Notes: generated from the sequence alone by a model not told the origin. 32,694 nt of DNA from Gamarada debralockiae (GCA_002803225.1 NXFV01000591.1:1-32694); one strand, 5' to 3'. Positions 20,174 through 31,702 are shown, numbered from the stretch's first letter. A program made the numbers and translations.

Positions 20174-21457
20174 ATGATATGTTCCAAGTATATTTCAGCG
20201 GTCTTCCTAGCCATCCTGCGGCCCAGTCAAGCTACGCAGCGACCAACAACCTCACAGCCTCTATTCCCATCCGAGACGCATACATTCTTCCCCCTCAATT
20301 CCAGGGGAACGTCTCCACCGATTTGTCCGCATAAGCACAACCAACAGCACCATCAATTCCGTCCTCCACCACGCAGGCACCGCACCCTTCATCTCCTACA
20401 CTGACGAATTCATTAGCCTCCTTGGCTAAACTCACAGCCAAAGCTTGTCTTCCAAAAATCCTCTCCTTTTGCCTTGGAAGGCGGCGCCTTGGTTCCCTCC
20501 CGAAATTAAATACGGTTCGCATCCTCGCTCTATGCCGGCCACGCTTACATCTCGGTCCTGAATCTCAATACCTCCACTATCACGCATTCGAATCTCAAGC
20601 AACCCACCACAAATCCAAATGGCGGATATTTCTTCAACGGCCTCGTGTACTTCACGGCAATCGGAAATCAGACTTATGCGGGAGGCGTATATCCATCAAC
20701 CCAGCTACTGAAAGACTCAAAGCGTCGTGAACTCTCACTTCGGCGTCAGCTTCAACGGCCTAGACGACGTCACGCGGGCATCTTTCCCACGTCGCCTAAG
20801 TCAAATTTATCGTTCAAAAGGGAGTGATTTCCTTCACAGACCCCTCATTCCGCTCTTCCGTCCCAGGTTACAGCCTGACCTGCGCCCTACCTAACAGCGT
20901 CTGGCGTTTCGATCCGATAGAGGACCTGTTGACTCTCGTGACCCCACGAGCAGATACCTTGGTCCCAAATGGCATCCGTATCAATAAGGACTTCAGTCTT
21001 CTGTATGTGACAGCCACCACTGGAACTGCGGAAGGTGGGCCGTTCGCTCTGAGAGGGGGCAGAATTCCAGCGGCTCCCAGCAATCTATCGCTATATTTTG
21101 ACCAGCGATGGGCATCCGGTGAATAAGCAGCTGGTGAGCTTTGCGAGATGAAGTATTTCCGATAGGCTGAATATTGATGACCAAGTGAGGATCTGGGCGG
21201 GCGAGTATCAAGGTATTGTTGTGAGGAGTCCTGAGCGGAAGGCGATGGAAATCTTCAATGCGTGGTACTTTTGAAGGGATGATAAGAAGGGAATGGCGAG
21301 TGTTAAGGAGGCTAACTTTGCGCTGGTCTGGGATACACTGGTTGTGCTGTCAGTGTATTGGCTGTGGACGGTGAATTGTGCGAGTCGCTGGTTGAGCCGG
21401 GACGAACTAGTTATTGGGTGTTGGGATATGAAATCGAGAAGAAGAGGCAAATTGTAA
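20174..21457 (+). pseudogene. SMP-30/gluconolactonase-type sugar lactonase, broken
   Basis: Intact members hydrolyse sugar lactones to aldonic acids. The ATG at 20174 opens a signal-peptide-like start (MICSKYISAVFLAIL), pointing to a secreted fungal lactonase. Pieces in shifting frames follow: ISYTDEFISLLG then stop; SPFALEGGALVPSRN; VLNLNTSTITHSNL and NPNGGYFFNGLVYF; VVNSHFGVSFNGLDDVT; FTDPSF and PNSVWRFDPIEDLLTLV then VPNGIRINKDFSLLYVTAT; finally VNKQLVSFA, RIWAGEYQGIVVRSPE and DTLVVLSVYWLWTV. In order, these cover a whole SMP-30 beta-propeller of about 400 residues. At least four frame changes and several stops separate them, so no intact protein can be made. Base composition is normal, so decay was by indels and not RIP. 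The end point is approximate. Confidence 0.8.
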
Positions 21458-21729
21458 ATACTCATTCAGCCATCGACATCTTCGAAATATTCCCACCTTC
21501 CCCAACCCCATAACATCTTCTTCAAATCAATTCCAATATCGTTGCCTTCACGCCACCACCATTTCAATCCCACCTCAGTTCCAACTTCTCCTCAACTCTC
21601 GAAACCTCGACCTTGGGTAGCTAAGAAGCGTCCCATCCACAAGGAATTAAGCTTCAATATATGTATAAAAGAGTTGGAATCTTTGTTCATTGCGCGGTTT
21701 GACGAAGTCTTAGGGATGTTGGCCTACAA
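21458..21729. other. Short gap between two broken genes
   Basis: It may contain further unrecognisable 3' remains of the minus-strand Rossmann pseudogene (an open stretch there ends at 21592-21594). Nothing else is seen. Confidence 0.3.
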
Positions 21730-22093
21730 ATTGACGTTCAGGTACTGACGGAAGGATATCAAGGTTCTGCACTGGGCTTGTCCACTTCATCTCTCCCACT
21801 GTATGTGATATTGCCAAATCAGATAGATTCAGAAGAGAACAGGTACGTACCAGCGGAGTAGACGTGCGGGAAGCCGGGCAACTTGGCAACTTTGACTCGG
21901 TCGATGATTTTCTGAATAGCATCGTCGTTTGCTATGTCGGCTTCAACGACCGTAATAGCTTCCTTCGTTCCAGTATGCTGAAAATCCTTGTCCGTTGAAG
22001 CTTGGTTTCGTACAATACTCGCTTCGAAAAGCGGCAAATGATGACAGATGCTCCAATGTTGCCGCTGGCCCCGACGACAAGGACCGTTTCCAT
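21730..22093 (-). pseudogene. NAD(P)-binding Rossmann protein fragment (SDR-like), broken
   Basis: Starts at ATG 22091-22093 with METVLVVGASGNIGASVI, a clear nucleotide-binding loop (GASGNIG). A frameshift soon after moves the homologous sequence to another frame: SIVRNQASTDKDFQHTGTKE, then ITVVEADIANDDAIQKIIDRV and LPGFPHVYSA. A splice-donor-like GTACGT follows HVYSA, and after an acceptor-like ACAG come pieces such as SPVQNLD and RQYLNVNL with a stop. The rest of the protein is missing or unrecognisable before 21590. This is the N-terminal third to half of an atypical SDR or NmrA-like protein; function unknown. Confidence 0.65.
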
Positions 22094-23586
22094 TGTTTGG
22101 TATAGATTTCCGGCTTTTTGCTACGATGAAATAGCTATTTGGAAATGAAATTCCAGGAATTGAGATTGTTATCATGGAGCGAGACACAACAAGCTTATTT
22201 CCAATTCTAAATGCTCCCTTAGATGGAATGATAACGATGACTTTGTTATGGACAACGGTGCAATTCGGAGTCCGGTATGCCCAACTCTCTTATAAACCAA
22301 AGTATGCATCGGATGCCATACCCTTTCCACATACTCTTCGGGCATGTGCATGTTTCTTTATCTCCTAAGTTTGGAAGTCATTGTGAACCGATATTGACCG
22401 TCGAGGATGTATTTGTAATCAGGCGGGGCTCTCGGTCTTCCTGTATTACAAGTTATCCGATGAGGTGCTACACTGAACAAAAATCCCTAACTTATTGAAG
22501 GTTACACATCGGCATCATTGGTTCTCAGAGTTGGACCACAAATGACGGACCAATGAGTCTAGGCCAGGACAAAGCGACCTTGGACGAGGAGTTAGTCACT
22601 CGGCCTTGCTGGTGGGGTGCGTGACATGCTCAGAACGGCGGTTTTCTGGAACCAGATAAGATCATGAAAATAAATCTGCAAAAGATCTTTCTGAGAGAAT
22701 AAGAAAGAAAAGGCAAGAGAGAGAATATATGTATTCAAGAACATCCTGCTTCCAAAATCGCTTCGAGCCTGCCTAGCGAAAGCATTAATAAACTTTGATC
22801 AGCTTTCGACTCTGAAAGCTCTAGTCATTCTCTATGCTTACGCGGACTTTTCCTTCCCTTCGTCTCAGATCTCTGAGTCGTCGAGCCGTGGAGATGCCTA
22901 GTATTGGCCATTGAAATCTCTTGTGGAAATGTATTCGCCACCAGTCTCATTGCACAACTCCGCACAGGGCTTGAGAGCAGAGCTGCGGGCTACACTAGTT
23001 GTAGGTTTTCTAAGTCATTAGACTATCCGAGATATATGGCCAGCTTTAGTTATTTATAATATTATAATAGGAAGAAGCATTTAAGGATATTTCTATATGT
23101 TTACTATATTAAATAGAACATAGCACTATCTAATTACGTGAAGTTTATAATTTACTTCTTATAATATATAAAAGAGATTTTCTTAAATTTGTCTTCTTTG
23201 AATATTTCACTTCTTATTAGTAAAGTCTTTTTTTGCTCTTAAACTTAAAGACAGTTTAATATTTCGCGTCTTCTTATGTATACTCCACACCGCATCGCGC
23301 CCACCTCCCTAAATGTGATCTTCTTCCTCAAAAAAATCCTCGTACTCTATGTAAGATGATATTTCGTCTCGTGGTGAGTTTTCCTCGTTTCATACCAGGA
23401 CTTTGCGTGGTTTTATACTGTGTATTGAGATTTTCTGCCTTGGAGGATTTATCGCTTCACGTTCTACTTCCCCCACTTCCAACCTCAACCAAACTTCTCG
23501 ATAGATTGCACCATCCAAACTTGCCATTAAATATTTCATCTCCTATTCGATACTACATTTCACTTAACGTTATCAATTTCTCCAAT
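22094..23586. other. Gene-free region upstream of the dehydratase
   Basis: No convincing gene is seen. About 23030-23270 is AT-rich with RIP-like texture and may be a small repeat remnant. The 230 bases before ATG 23587 are C/T-rich leader sequence. They stay open in frame from an upstream ATG at 23356, but that extension is hydrophobic and not conserved-looking. Confidence 0.4.
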
Positions 23587-25468
23587 ATGGCCGAGTCTTC
23601 AAGTGCAGCAGCGAACGCGTCGCATGATGATTACAACCTCTCAAAACCAATCACATCTACGTCAGGTCTTCGGCAGGGGCTGACATCCTATGGGGACGCC
23701 CACTTTTCTCTGTTCCTTCGAAAGGTCTTTATCAAAGCACTTGGATACAGCGAAGATACACTTTCCAGACCCATCATTGGCATCATCAACACCTACTCTG
23801 CCCTAAATCCATGTCACGCAAACGTCCCTCAACTCATCGAGGCAGTCAAACGTGGGGTCCAGCTCAGTGGTGGCCTCGCTGTCGAGTTTCCTACCATTTC
23901 TCTCCATGAGTCGTTTGCTTCGCCGACCAGCATGTTCCTTAGGAATCTCATGAGTATGGATACGGAGGAAATGATCAAAGCGCAGCCGTTGGATGCTTGT
24001 ATTATGATTGGAGGTTGTGACAAAACAGTGCCTGCTCAATTGATGGGTGGGATTTCGGCGAACAAACCGATTTTGCCGTTGGTGACTGGTCCTATGATGC
24101 CAGGAAGTTACATGGGACAACGTCTTGGAGCCTGTACGGATTGTCGCAATAATTGGGCTGCGTACAGGGCTGGGACGATTGATATGGAGGATATAGCCAT
24201 GCTCAATGAAGAATTGGCACCAACAGTAAGCTTGACAAGCGACATATCATGTGAACAGTTGGTAATATATCTCGCAGGCCGGTACCTGTGGTGTAATGGG
24301 GACAGCAAGCACCATGGCCTGTATCACAGCAGCACTCGGATTCATGCCTTTTCGTGGCGCATCGGCACCAGCAGTCTCTTCAGCACGTCTCAGAATCGCA
24401 GAAGAGACGGGATCAAATGCTGTAAAAGTTGCAGCTACCAAACGCACGCCACAAGAAATGCTTTCAAAGGAGTCTTTTTTGAACGCAATTATTGTTCTTC
24501 AAGCCATTGGAGGGTCGACGAATGCTGTGGTCCACCTCATAGCAATAATTAACAGACATCCCAAATTCCGAGGCGAGATCACTTTGGACACCTTTGACGA
24601 GATCGGAAGAAAGGTTCCCCTGTTGATCGACTTGAAGCCGAGTGGAGATAATTACATGACCGATTTCCACAATGCCGGAGGAATGCTGGGCTTGTTACAC
24701 ACATTACGACCTTTACTGCATCTTTCAGCGATGACCATCACCGGCCAAACTTTAGGAGAGGTCCTCGATGCGTCGCCATTACGCAGTTTTCCCTTTTCCT
24801 CCCAGACCATTCGCCCCCTCAACGATCCTCTCTACCCTAATTCATCGTTAGTCGTTCTACGAGGCAATCTGGCACCAAGGGGAGCTGTCATGAAGGCTTC
24901 AGCCTCGAAAGACCGCCGTCTTCTGCAGCACTCAGGCCCCGCAGTTGTCTTCAAGAACTCGGCAGATCTAGCACAACACATCGATGATCCCAATCTAGCT
25001 GTCACCAAAGACTCTGTCCTTGTTCTTCAAGGAATTGGTCCGATCGGAAACCCGGGCATGCCAGAAGCAGGACTTATCCCAATTCCGAGGAAGCTGGCTG
25101 CTGAAGGTGTCACGGATATGCTACGGTTATCTGATGGCCGGATGTCAGGGACAGCTGGAGGGACGATTGTGCTACATATATCGCCAGAGTCAGTTGTACC
25201 AGATTCTGTTTTGGGCATCGTGAGGGATGGCGACATCATTACCTGTGATGTTGAGAGGCGATATTTGGGACTTGAGATCAATGAGGACGAGATAGCGAAA
25301 CGGGTCGCTGATAAGAAGTCACAGGCAGAGTCCGCAAACGGAGGCGTATGGAGGGAACGAAAAGCGAAGAGAGGGTATCGGGGCTTGTATGAGCGATGTG
25401 TGAATCAGGCAGAAGAGGGAGCCGATTTTGACTTCTTGATTGCAGCAGGGCCAGGATCCACAGAATAA
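23587..25468 (+). CDS. IlvD/Edd-family dehydratase, probably acting on an aldonic acid
   Basis: Iron-sulphur enzyme that removes water from a 2,3-dihydroxy acid to give a 2-keto acid. Start chosen at ATG 23587 (MAESSSAAANASHDD); one intron, 24226-24277, joins ELAPT to AGTCGVMGTAS, giving 609 residues. The three cluster cysteines are visible: Cys 76 (SALNPCHAN), Cys 144 (IGGCDKTVPAQLMGG, family signature 1) and Cys 217 (AGTCGVMG). Signature 2 is LSDGRMSGTAGGTIVLHISPE. The stretch PMMPGSYMGQRLGACTDCRNNW resembles sugar-acid (pentonate/hexonate) dehydratases more than the mitochondrial dihydroxy-acid dehydratase of branched-chain amino acid synthesis, and from this start there is no mitochondrial targeting sequence. 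The SDR 2 gene follows 340 bp downstream on the same strand. Substrate assignment is inference; a valine/isoleucine role is the alternative. Confidence 0.88.
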
Positions 25469-25807
25469 TGGCAGACTTCATTCTCAACAATCTTTTCAAG
25501 CATAATGCACAAGATGTGTCAACACGGAAATCACCCGCTAACTGCCTCCCCGGAGTGTATAGACCGGGCAAGAAAGCCGAGGCGGGGTCTATTAATGAGG
25601 GGTATTAGGGATGCCGCAAGGCAAGTTTGCCGAGCCTAGCTATGGATTCGGGCCAAACATCCCGCGAACTCTATTTCTTCCCAAAGGGTAGACATTCTAT
25701 TTTGGGTTTTGGAACATCACATAAATCAACCTGCTCGACTGCCATACTTTTACTTTTCTAATACAGGATTGAATATTGAGAAGCGTTCGATTGTGTTCCA
25801 TAACATA
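25469..25807. other. Spacer between dehydratase and SDR 2
   Basis: It holds the dehydratase 3' end and the SDR 2 promoter. No separate gene is seen. Same-strand spacing of 340 bp is normal for fungal neighbours and does not by itself mean co-regulation. Confidence 0.4.
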
Positions 25808-26970
25808 ATGGCATTCTCAGTGCGCGGGAGAACTGCTATCGTCACAGGAGCCGGGTCAGGTCCATTTCGATCCTCCCATCACCCAGCCTAAATCGACTGA
25901 CAAAGCATATGACAGGAATTAACCTCAGCTTCGCCAAGCTGCTGCTATCACGAGGCTGTAACGTCCTCTTCGCAGACCTTGCTCTCCGCCCAGAAGCAGA
26001 AGAAACAGTGGTAAAACATACTCTTCCGCGAGACAACGCACTTGGGAGAGCAGCGTTTCAAAGAACAGATGTCAGTCAATGGAGCCAGTTAGAGCGAATG
26101 TTTGATTTGGCGGAAGATGAATTTGGGGGGACTGGTGTGGACATTGTTGTGCCTGGTGCTGGTGTTTATGAGCCAGTTTGTCTCCTTGAAGTTTATTTCG
26201 GATGGGTGTGCTGAGAGGAAGCAGTCCTGGTCCAATTTCTGGTATCCGCCTGGGAGTTTGATGTCTAAGGATCGATTTGATGGGAATGGATATAAGTTGC
26301 TGGACATAAACCTCACGCATCCCATTCGCACAACACAGCTCGCGATTGCGCACTTTCTGGAAAAGAAAAAGAGGGGAAATATTTTGCATGTGAGCAGTAT
26401 TGCTGGTCAGATTGCTAATCCGGTTACTCCGTTGGTGCGTTACTCGAAGCTCTGTTGTACTGAACCTGGCTGATTCTTTGGACGTAGTACATCGCCTCAA
26501 AATACGGCATCTCCGGATTCGTGCGCAGTCTTGGTCCTCTAGAATGTCGACTCGGAATCCGCGTGACAGCAGTTGCTCCGGGCGTCATCAAAACTCCTCT
26601 GTGGACTGAAGTCAGTCTTCCACCGCCTTCCCCCTCTCCCTCGCCCTTTACAACCCTTTCCTTTCCGCAAGCTGACACTCTATAGGCATCCGAGAAGTTG
26701 AAGAATGTTGATACAGCAGGAGGCGACGAATGGGCGACTCCAGAAGAAGTCGCGCTCGCGATGCTAGATCTTGTTGAGAAGGACGAATGCGAGGCGGGGA
26801 AGATCGAGGGTGGGAGTATTCTTGAGGTGGGAAAGAATCAAGTGAGACTTGTCAGTGAGAGGAATGATCCGGGGCCGAGTGGGGCGGGACATTCGGTTAG
26901 TGGTCTTGGGAAAGCTGCTGAGGAGGTTTTGGGGAGTCTTACGGGGGGTTGGGGGAAAGCTAAGATTTGA
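25808..26970 (+). CDS. Short-chain dehydrogenase/reductase (SDR) 2, five exons
   Basis: Paralogue of the SDR at 15904-16823. Start ATG 25808 (MAFSVRGRTAIVTGAGSG). Introns 25860-25915, 26176-26224, 26435-26487 and 26611-26685 give 309 residues in one frame. Seen: cofactor loop TGAGSGIN, LFADLALRPEAEE, VPGAGVYEP, INLTHPIRTTQLAI, catalytic Ser 162 (HVSSIAG), and Tyr 175 and Lys 179 (YIASK), with the Tyr codon the first after intron 3. The C-terminal half has TAVAPGVIKTPLW and NDPGPSGAGHSVSG. Intron 2 sits at the same codon boundary (after Glu-Pro, before Ser-Trp) as the single intron of SDR 1; the other three introns are absent there. The cofactor loop ends in Asn where Gly is usual, and SDR 1 has Cys at the same place. 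The substrate is unknown; position beside the dehydratase makes a sugar-related substrate possible. Confidence 0.88.
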
Positions 26971-27884
26971 ATGGAGCAAGAATCTCATCTTTCTATCACA
27001 CGCCATCCTAACATGAAGGAGTCCATTTCTGTTTGGAAAGGTCAGCCGAGCTGATTTACTGGTAGTGTTTAGTGAGTCAAAGTGAGCAAGGGAGTTCAAT
27101 GGTGAGGTGACAATAGCGAACAGGACTTGGAACAGTACGCACTGGCCCTTTTGGTCAGCTCTCTACGGCATCGTCGAAGATATGCAAATGATATTAGGAT
27201 GAGTCCATCGTAGTGTACAGCGGCGTTGAGGCGTATCGAGGATGGGCATATCCCGGCAAAACCACTCAGATCTGCTATAACTCTATCTCAGCTCTGTAGA
27301 CCGTCTAAAGGGTCCACAGGTGCCCAGGGTGTACTGCGGGAAGGTGAGAGTCATCGCAGGCCGGCATATAGCGCTGAAGTATCCGTAGTAATTGAAGATA
27401 AGAAGAAAATCTCATGTAATATTTGTCTTTTCTTTTATTTTTTTATTTCTTTTTCTTTTTTTTTAAATTTTTTCTTTTTTTATGTTTTATTTGTTTTTTT
27501 AGTAAGTTGGGCCTATATCTTAAGTTTAGAGTAGTCTCTTATGCAATTTTTGAAAATTTAGGATACTACGCCCCGTAAATTTAGCGACCTAAAGCCTAAA
27601 ACCCCCTGGGAGTACTGTCAATTAGAATAATATCTTATATCATTCCTTGATAGACCTGCAATTGGAACCAAATCTTATCCGACTAGTATCTTAATTGAGA
27701 CATAATGTCTTATCTGTCAATTACACGGTTGGTCCAAGAACCGCTCAGGTCACGTGAGATCATTTACCAACCCTGCAACCTCCATATCTCGCAAAATCAG
27801 GCAACTACTTCCTTTGTAGCTAAAATAAGCATTATTATAGAAGACGCATCGACAGGCCTCGGGGCTTTGATATCTCCCGACTTA
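26971..27884. other. Gene-free region with a T-rich tract
   Basis: Contains a long T-dominated run (about 27423-27505) and no convincing gene; the frame at 27226-27534 runs into the T tract and is not credible. Around 27620-27695 the sequence resembles, in inverted orientation, a stretch near 32456-32530. Confidence 0.4.
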
Positions 27885-30180
27885 ATGGCTCAATACGAAT
27901 ATCAACCGCTAGACCGTGAACGCGATGAGATTCGCTTTGTCAGGCTACTCCCTGGGGCCTTCGGCAATGAGGTGCAGATTGAAGCCTTCCATGCACAACT
28001 CTCTTCTAATTAGTCGAGTCACTCAATTTCTTCGGGGAATACGAGTGACAATGAAAATACTGGATCAGTGTTCTCAAAGTACGTCCGTTCAGATGAAGAA
28101 GTAACTTATCACGAGTTAGCAAATGTGTCGAGTGAACAGTCACAAGAGCCGAGTCTATCTGAAGAGGAACGGCATCCAAAAGGGACATTTGGTAGGGATG
28201 AGAAGCTAGAAATTTGCTGTTAAGACATTTGGGGAACACCAGGACTGAATCAGCAAGCTCACGCGGAGGACGTTCGGATTCACCAGCAGCCCAATGGTGG
28301 CAATTATCATGAAGATTATTCAGATCGCGACTCCTATCGGACGACGATGCCACAAGTGAGGACTCGGTGTCCTTATGGGGAGGGCTAACACATGATTACG
28401 AGGCCCTCTCTTACGTTTGGGGATCTATCGTCGAACTCCATACTGTCAGGGTTCGAGAATTATCTCCAAAAGCACACACAGTTCTGATGTCGAACTTCAC
28501 TCTCCAAATGCCTGGGACTCCATAGGACTGGAGTTTACCACGCTAGAAATTACGCAAAATCTACTTATAGCTCTCCGTAACCTGCGTAAATTGCAGGCTA
28601 CACGAATAGTGTGGGTTGACGCCATTTGTATCAATCAAAATGACGTAAAGGAGCGGAGCGCTGAAACTCGTCAATGGGCGACATATACAATTCTGCGCGG
28701 AGGGTTCTTGTCTGGCCGGGCCCTGAAGGTGATGATAGCACCCTTGCTATGATATTCTTAAAATCAATCACCATGAGTACGGACAATGAGCTAAACTCTG
28801 ACTTGGAGACTGTATCCTCCCGGAGGAACTTGGCTTTAGAGGAAGTAGAGGAGGTGCAGTGGAATGCAATCGGATGGCTGTTCGATCGAATGTGGCTCAA
28901 TCGATTATGGGTCTACCAAGAACTCCAGGTAGCAAAGAGAAGCCGCTTCATCGCGGGCAGATACATGCTCTCTTTAAGGCGGTTCCGCGAGGCAGTTGAT
29001 AAGCTGACGTGGCTCAGTTCGATCAAGTTGCGCTTAAGCCAGAGTCCCTTGAAAAAGGGCAAGCTGAGCGTATATTTTATTTCATTGTGGAGAACCACGA
29101 AAAAGAGCTAAGTCAACTGCTCTATTCAACGAGATACGCTTTGTACCTTGATCCCAGGGACCGAGTCTATGCGGCTGTAGGCCTCTTAATGTCACCTTAT
29201 CAACGGGAAATCCGGCTTGATTACAATCTAGGAGTCGAAGATGTTTATAAAGACCTTATCGTTTGCCACATCCGGAACAGTGAAACAATAACGCTTTTCC
29301 ACTTAATTTCAGGGCGTGGGTCATTTCCAACATCTTAGATTCCGGACTTAGGAAATTCTGATCTTCCTCGCTATCCGTTCCCAATTATTTTCAACGCTTC
29401 AGGCAACTCTAGACATTAAATCGTGTACTCAGAAGTCGAGGGGAACCTGCGCGTCGTGGAATGCATGTTGGCATAATTAGCCGAGTTGGTGAATCCGTTC
29501 CGAACGATGCTTCAGTAGCAGAGATTTTTGACATCTGTCGTCGTTGGGAGCTACCTGATCTTCTTGATGCAAAATATGTGGACGGAAGTCCGCTTTTTGA
29601 TGCCTTCCTGAATACGATTCTCTGCGGCACAATGTTGCAGAATGTGGAAGTCTTAGTAGGATAATTTGGCTTTCTGAATTTAGAAAACTTCTGAAAAGGG
29701 TATCTCTTGTGGTTGAAAGAAAGGGTAGTTGATGAATCTGCGAAGACATTGTGCGGGTGGCTCGAAGCACTCATATCGGCCTCTTTTCGACAACTGATGG
29801 GCACATGGGACTCTGTCTTCCATCGGCACAAGCGGGGGGCTACATCGTTGCAGCTCTTGGTTGTAAAATCCCACTAGTTTTAACACCCATTGCTGAAATC
29901 AATGGCCAATTTAAATTGATGGGCGGAGTCCTGTTCATGGTCTTATGCAAAACGAACCATTTCTAAGGTCGTTAACGGAATTAGGGTGCGTCCAGAACCC
30001 TTGGAGAGTAGAATATCGAGGTGGCGAGTTCCTTGCTATCTACACCAATGTTATTATCGACACTCAAACGACCCAAGACTTGGCCCTTTGCCACAAAACT
30101 GGCGTATGCGGTTTGGTTGGGAGGACGATGATCTACAGGATGAAGAATTCGATACCGACGAAGACAGGATGCAGCTCTAG
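27885..30180 (+). pseudogene. HET-domain (heterokaryon incompatibility) protein, broken
   Basis: Intact HET proteins act in non-self recognition between fungal strains. Candidate start ATG 27885: YEYQPLDRERDEIRFVRLLPG then VQIEAFHAQLSSN and a TAG at 28011-28013. An acidic, Ser-rich stretch follows, then the core in changing frames: YEALSYVWGS (about 28400), VWVDAICINQNDVKERS (about 28610-28650), MGDIYNSARRVLVWPGPEGDD (28674 on), WLNRLWVYQELQVAKR, YALYLDPRDRVYAAVGL (about 29130-29180). C-terminal family sequence appears later: LMG, then MQNEPFL, then DPRLGPLPQNWRMRFGW ending in TAG at 30178-30180. YEALSYVWG, the WVDAICINQ box and the GLL-DPRD segment are hallmarks of the HET domain. At least five frame changes make it non-functional. 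Composition is normal, so RIP was not the cause. Confidence 0.82.
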
Positions 30181-30725
30181 TTTGAGAACACAGAGATGGA
30201 GATGTAACGATATGTGACTCCCAGTGTCAGTTGAGCTGTTGTTTGGTGTCGAAATATAGTGGCATTTTTAGGACTAGCTGATATCTAAGGAGCTGAAAAT
30301 ACAAGGAGGGGAAGAGCCCCCAGATTGGCCTCAGAGGCTTTGAAAGCTAAAGGTGTCAACATCCAGGACTTCATAATTGTCTAATATTACGTCATATCCA
30401 CTCTGCTACCTGTATCTTCCATGTCCCAAAGCCTTATGACCGACAACTGCCTCCGTCAGTTCGTGATTATCAATAATTATTATTCATGAATGAAGATTTA
30501 GCTTGAAGGATGGGAGAGTTGTCTTGAAATGCTCCCGACGGTCATGTGTCTCAAACGCGCTTCGCGTTTCCGTGACCGTAACTGACGTCATCAGTAAACA
30601 AGAATAGGCAAGACCACACTGTGCCTTCCCTTTTTGTTTTCCCTCTTCATCCAACAACCTCACGCAGTGGTTCACGCTCCAATTCTATAAGCCGCATTCC
30701 CACTGACCTTCCTCCCATATTCGAA
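30181..30725 (+). promoter_or_regulatory. Upstream region of the KEN-motif gene
   Basis: No separate gene is seen. GTGACCGTAACTGACGTCATCAG at about 30571-30593 contains TGACGTCA (30584-30591), a perfect cAMP-response/ATF-type site, about 135 bp before the start codon. A C/T-rich leader fills the last 100 bases. Confidence 0.4.
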
Positions 30726-31602
30726 ATGGTTTCACTTCGCAGCGGGAAAGCTCCGAAAGGCGACAACGCTGAGAAGACCCCGAGGGTGCGACAACCTCCC
30801 GCCAGCAAGAAGAGGAAAGCAGAAGGGGCGCCTCCAGCAGAAGAGAACAAAGAAAACCTCCACCCGCCATCGACCCCACCGCCTGCTGAATCAAAGGCGT
30901 TGGCCGAACCGGAGCAGCACGAGAGAACCCCCGGACGCGTCGGACCCGTCAAACGAACGTCATTCTCCGCTTCACCAGACATCAAACCGTTCAAAGGACC
31001 CCCTGGAAAGAAAGTCCGGAAGACGTGGTATGAGAAGGAGGAAGAATACAAGCAGTTCATCCGCGAGAATGAAAACCATTGTTTCCACGAGTATGTATAC
31101 TAGCAAGATATCTTCCTTCCCATACCGAACATGTTTTACAAGCTTTGGCACATCACGACTGACTCCAATATTCTGCAGGCTCTACGTCTGCTTCGATAAA
31201 GGCCCCAATGGCTCTCCTACATACGATAAAGCCGGGTTCCAACTCGATTACGATAAAGTGGCACATTGGATGCAGCCCACAGCCTACAACAAAAGCTCAA
31301 TGATCAAAGGCATGGAAAGATCCGTGGAGAAGTCGTACAGGGACAAGGAGAGAATGGCGGAAATCTTCTTCGAGAAAGGAGAAGCACCGGAAGACCCCAG
31401 GCATGCGCGAGGGGCGGACCACTGGAAAGACCGAGTCTCGAAGGATTTGAACATACCGTGGCACAGAATCGGGGTTGAACACTTTGAGGAGTGGGAGAAG
31501 AAGGGCTTCAAGAAGGCCAGAAAAGGAGAGTACGAGACATTCTCGGAAGATGAGAACAAGAGAATGTTGAGAATGCTGGAAGGAGCTTCTCTGCGAAAGT
31601 AG
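30726..31602 (+). CDS. Small basic, probably nuclear protein with a KEN motif; function unknown
   Basis: ATG 30726 (MVSLRSGKAPKG), one intron 31091-31178 (GTATGT donor, CTGAC branch, GCAG acceptor), 262 residues. Residues 1-100 are disordered-looking and rich in Pro, Lys, Glu, with a nuclear-localisation-like SKKRK (27-31), KEN at 42-44 (AEENKENLHPP) and several Ser/Thr-Pro sites (STPPP, RTPGR, SASPD). Residues 101-262 are predicted helical and charged (KTWYEKEEEYKQFIREN, then HCFHELYVCFDKGPNGSPTYDKAGFQLDY, then MIKGMERSVEKSYRDKERM and GVEHFEEWEKKGFKKARKG). KEN followed by S/TP sites is the arrangement seen in proteins destroyed by the anaphase-promoting complex. I do not recognise the family. 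The frame is clean, the splice sites are strong, and the gene sits between two broken genes. Confidence 0.8.
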
Positions 31603-31702
31603 AAGCCAGAGAGAAGGACAATATAAATCCTTCGACACTCTCGCCATCATGTAATATTTGTAATATATTATATCAGAACAGGAACATATATGAGCTTCAA
31701 AT

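Noticed and set aside
23587..25468. Assignment as mitochondrial ILV3 dihydroxy-acid dehydratase
   Set aside because: Internal sequence around PMMPGSYMGQRLGACTDC and the lack of a targeting peptide favour the sugar-acid branch, though the alternative is not excluded.
27226..27534. 102-codon plus-strand frame
   Set aside because: Its C-terminal half is a translated poly-T tract rich in Phe; no family resemblance.
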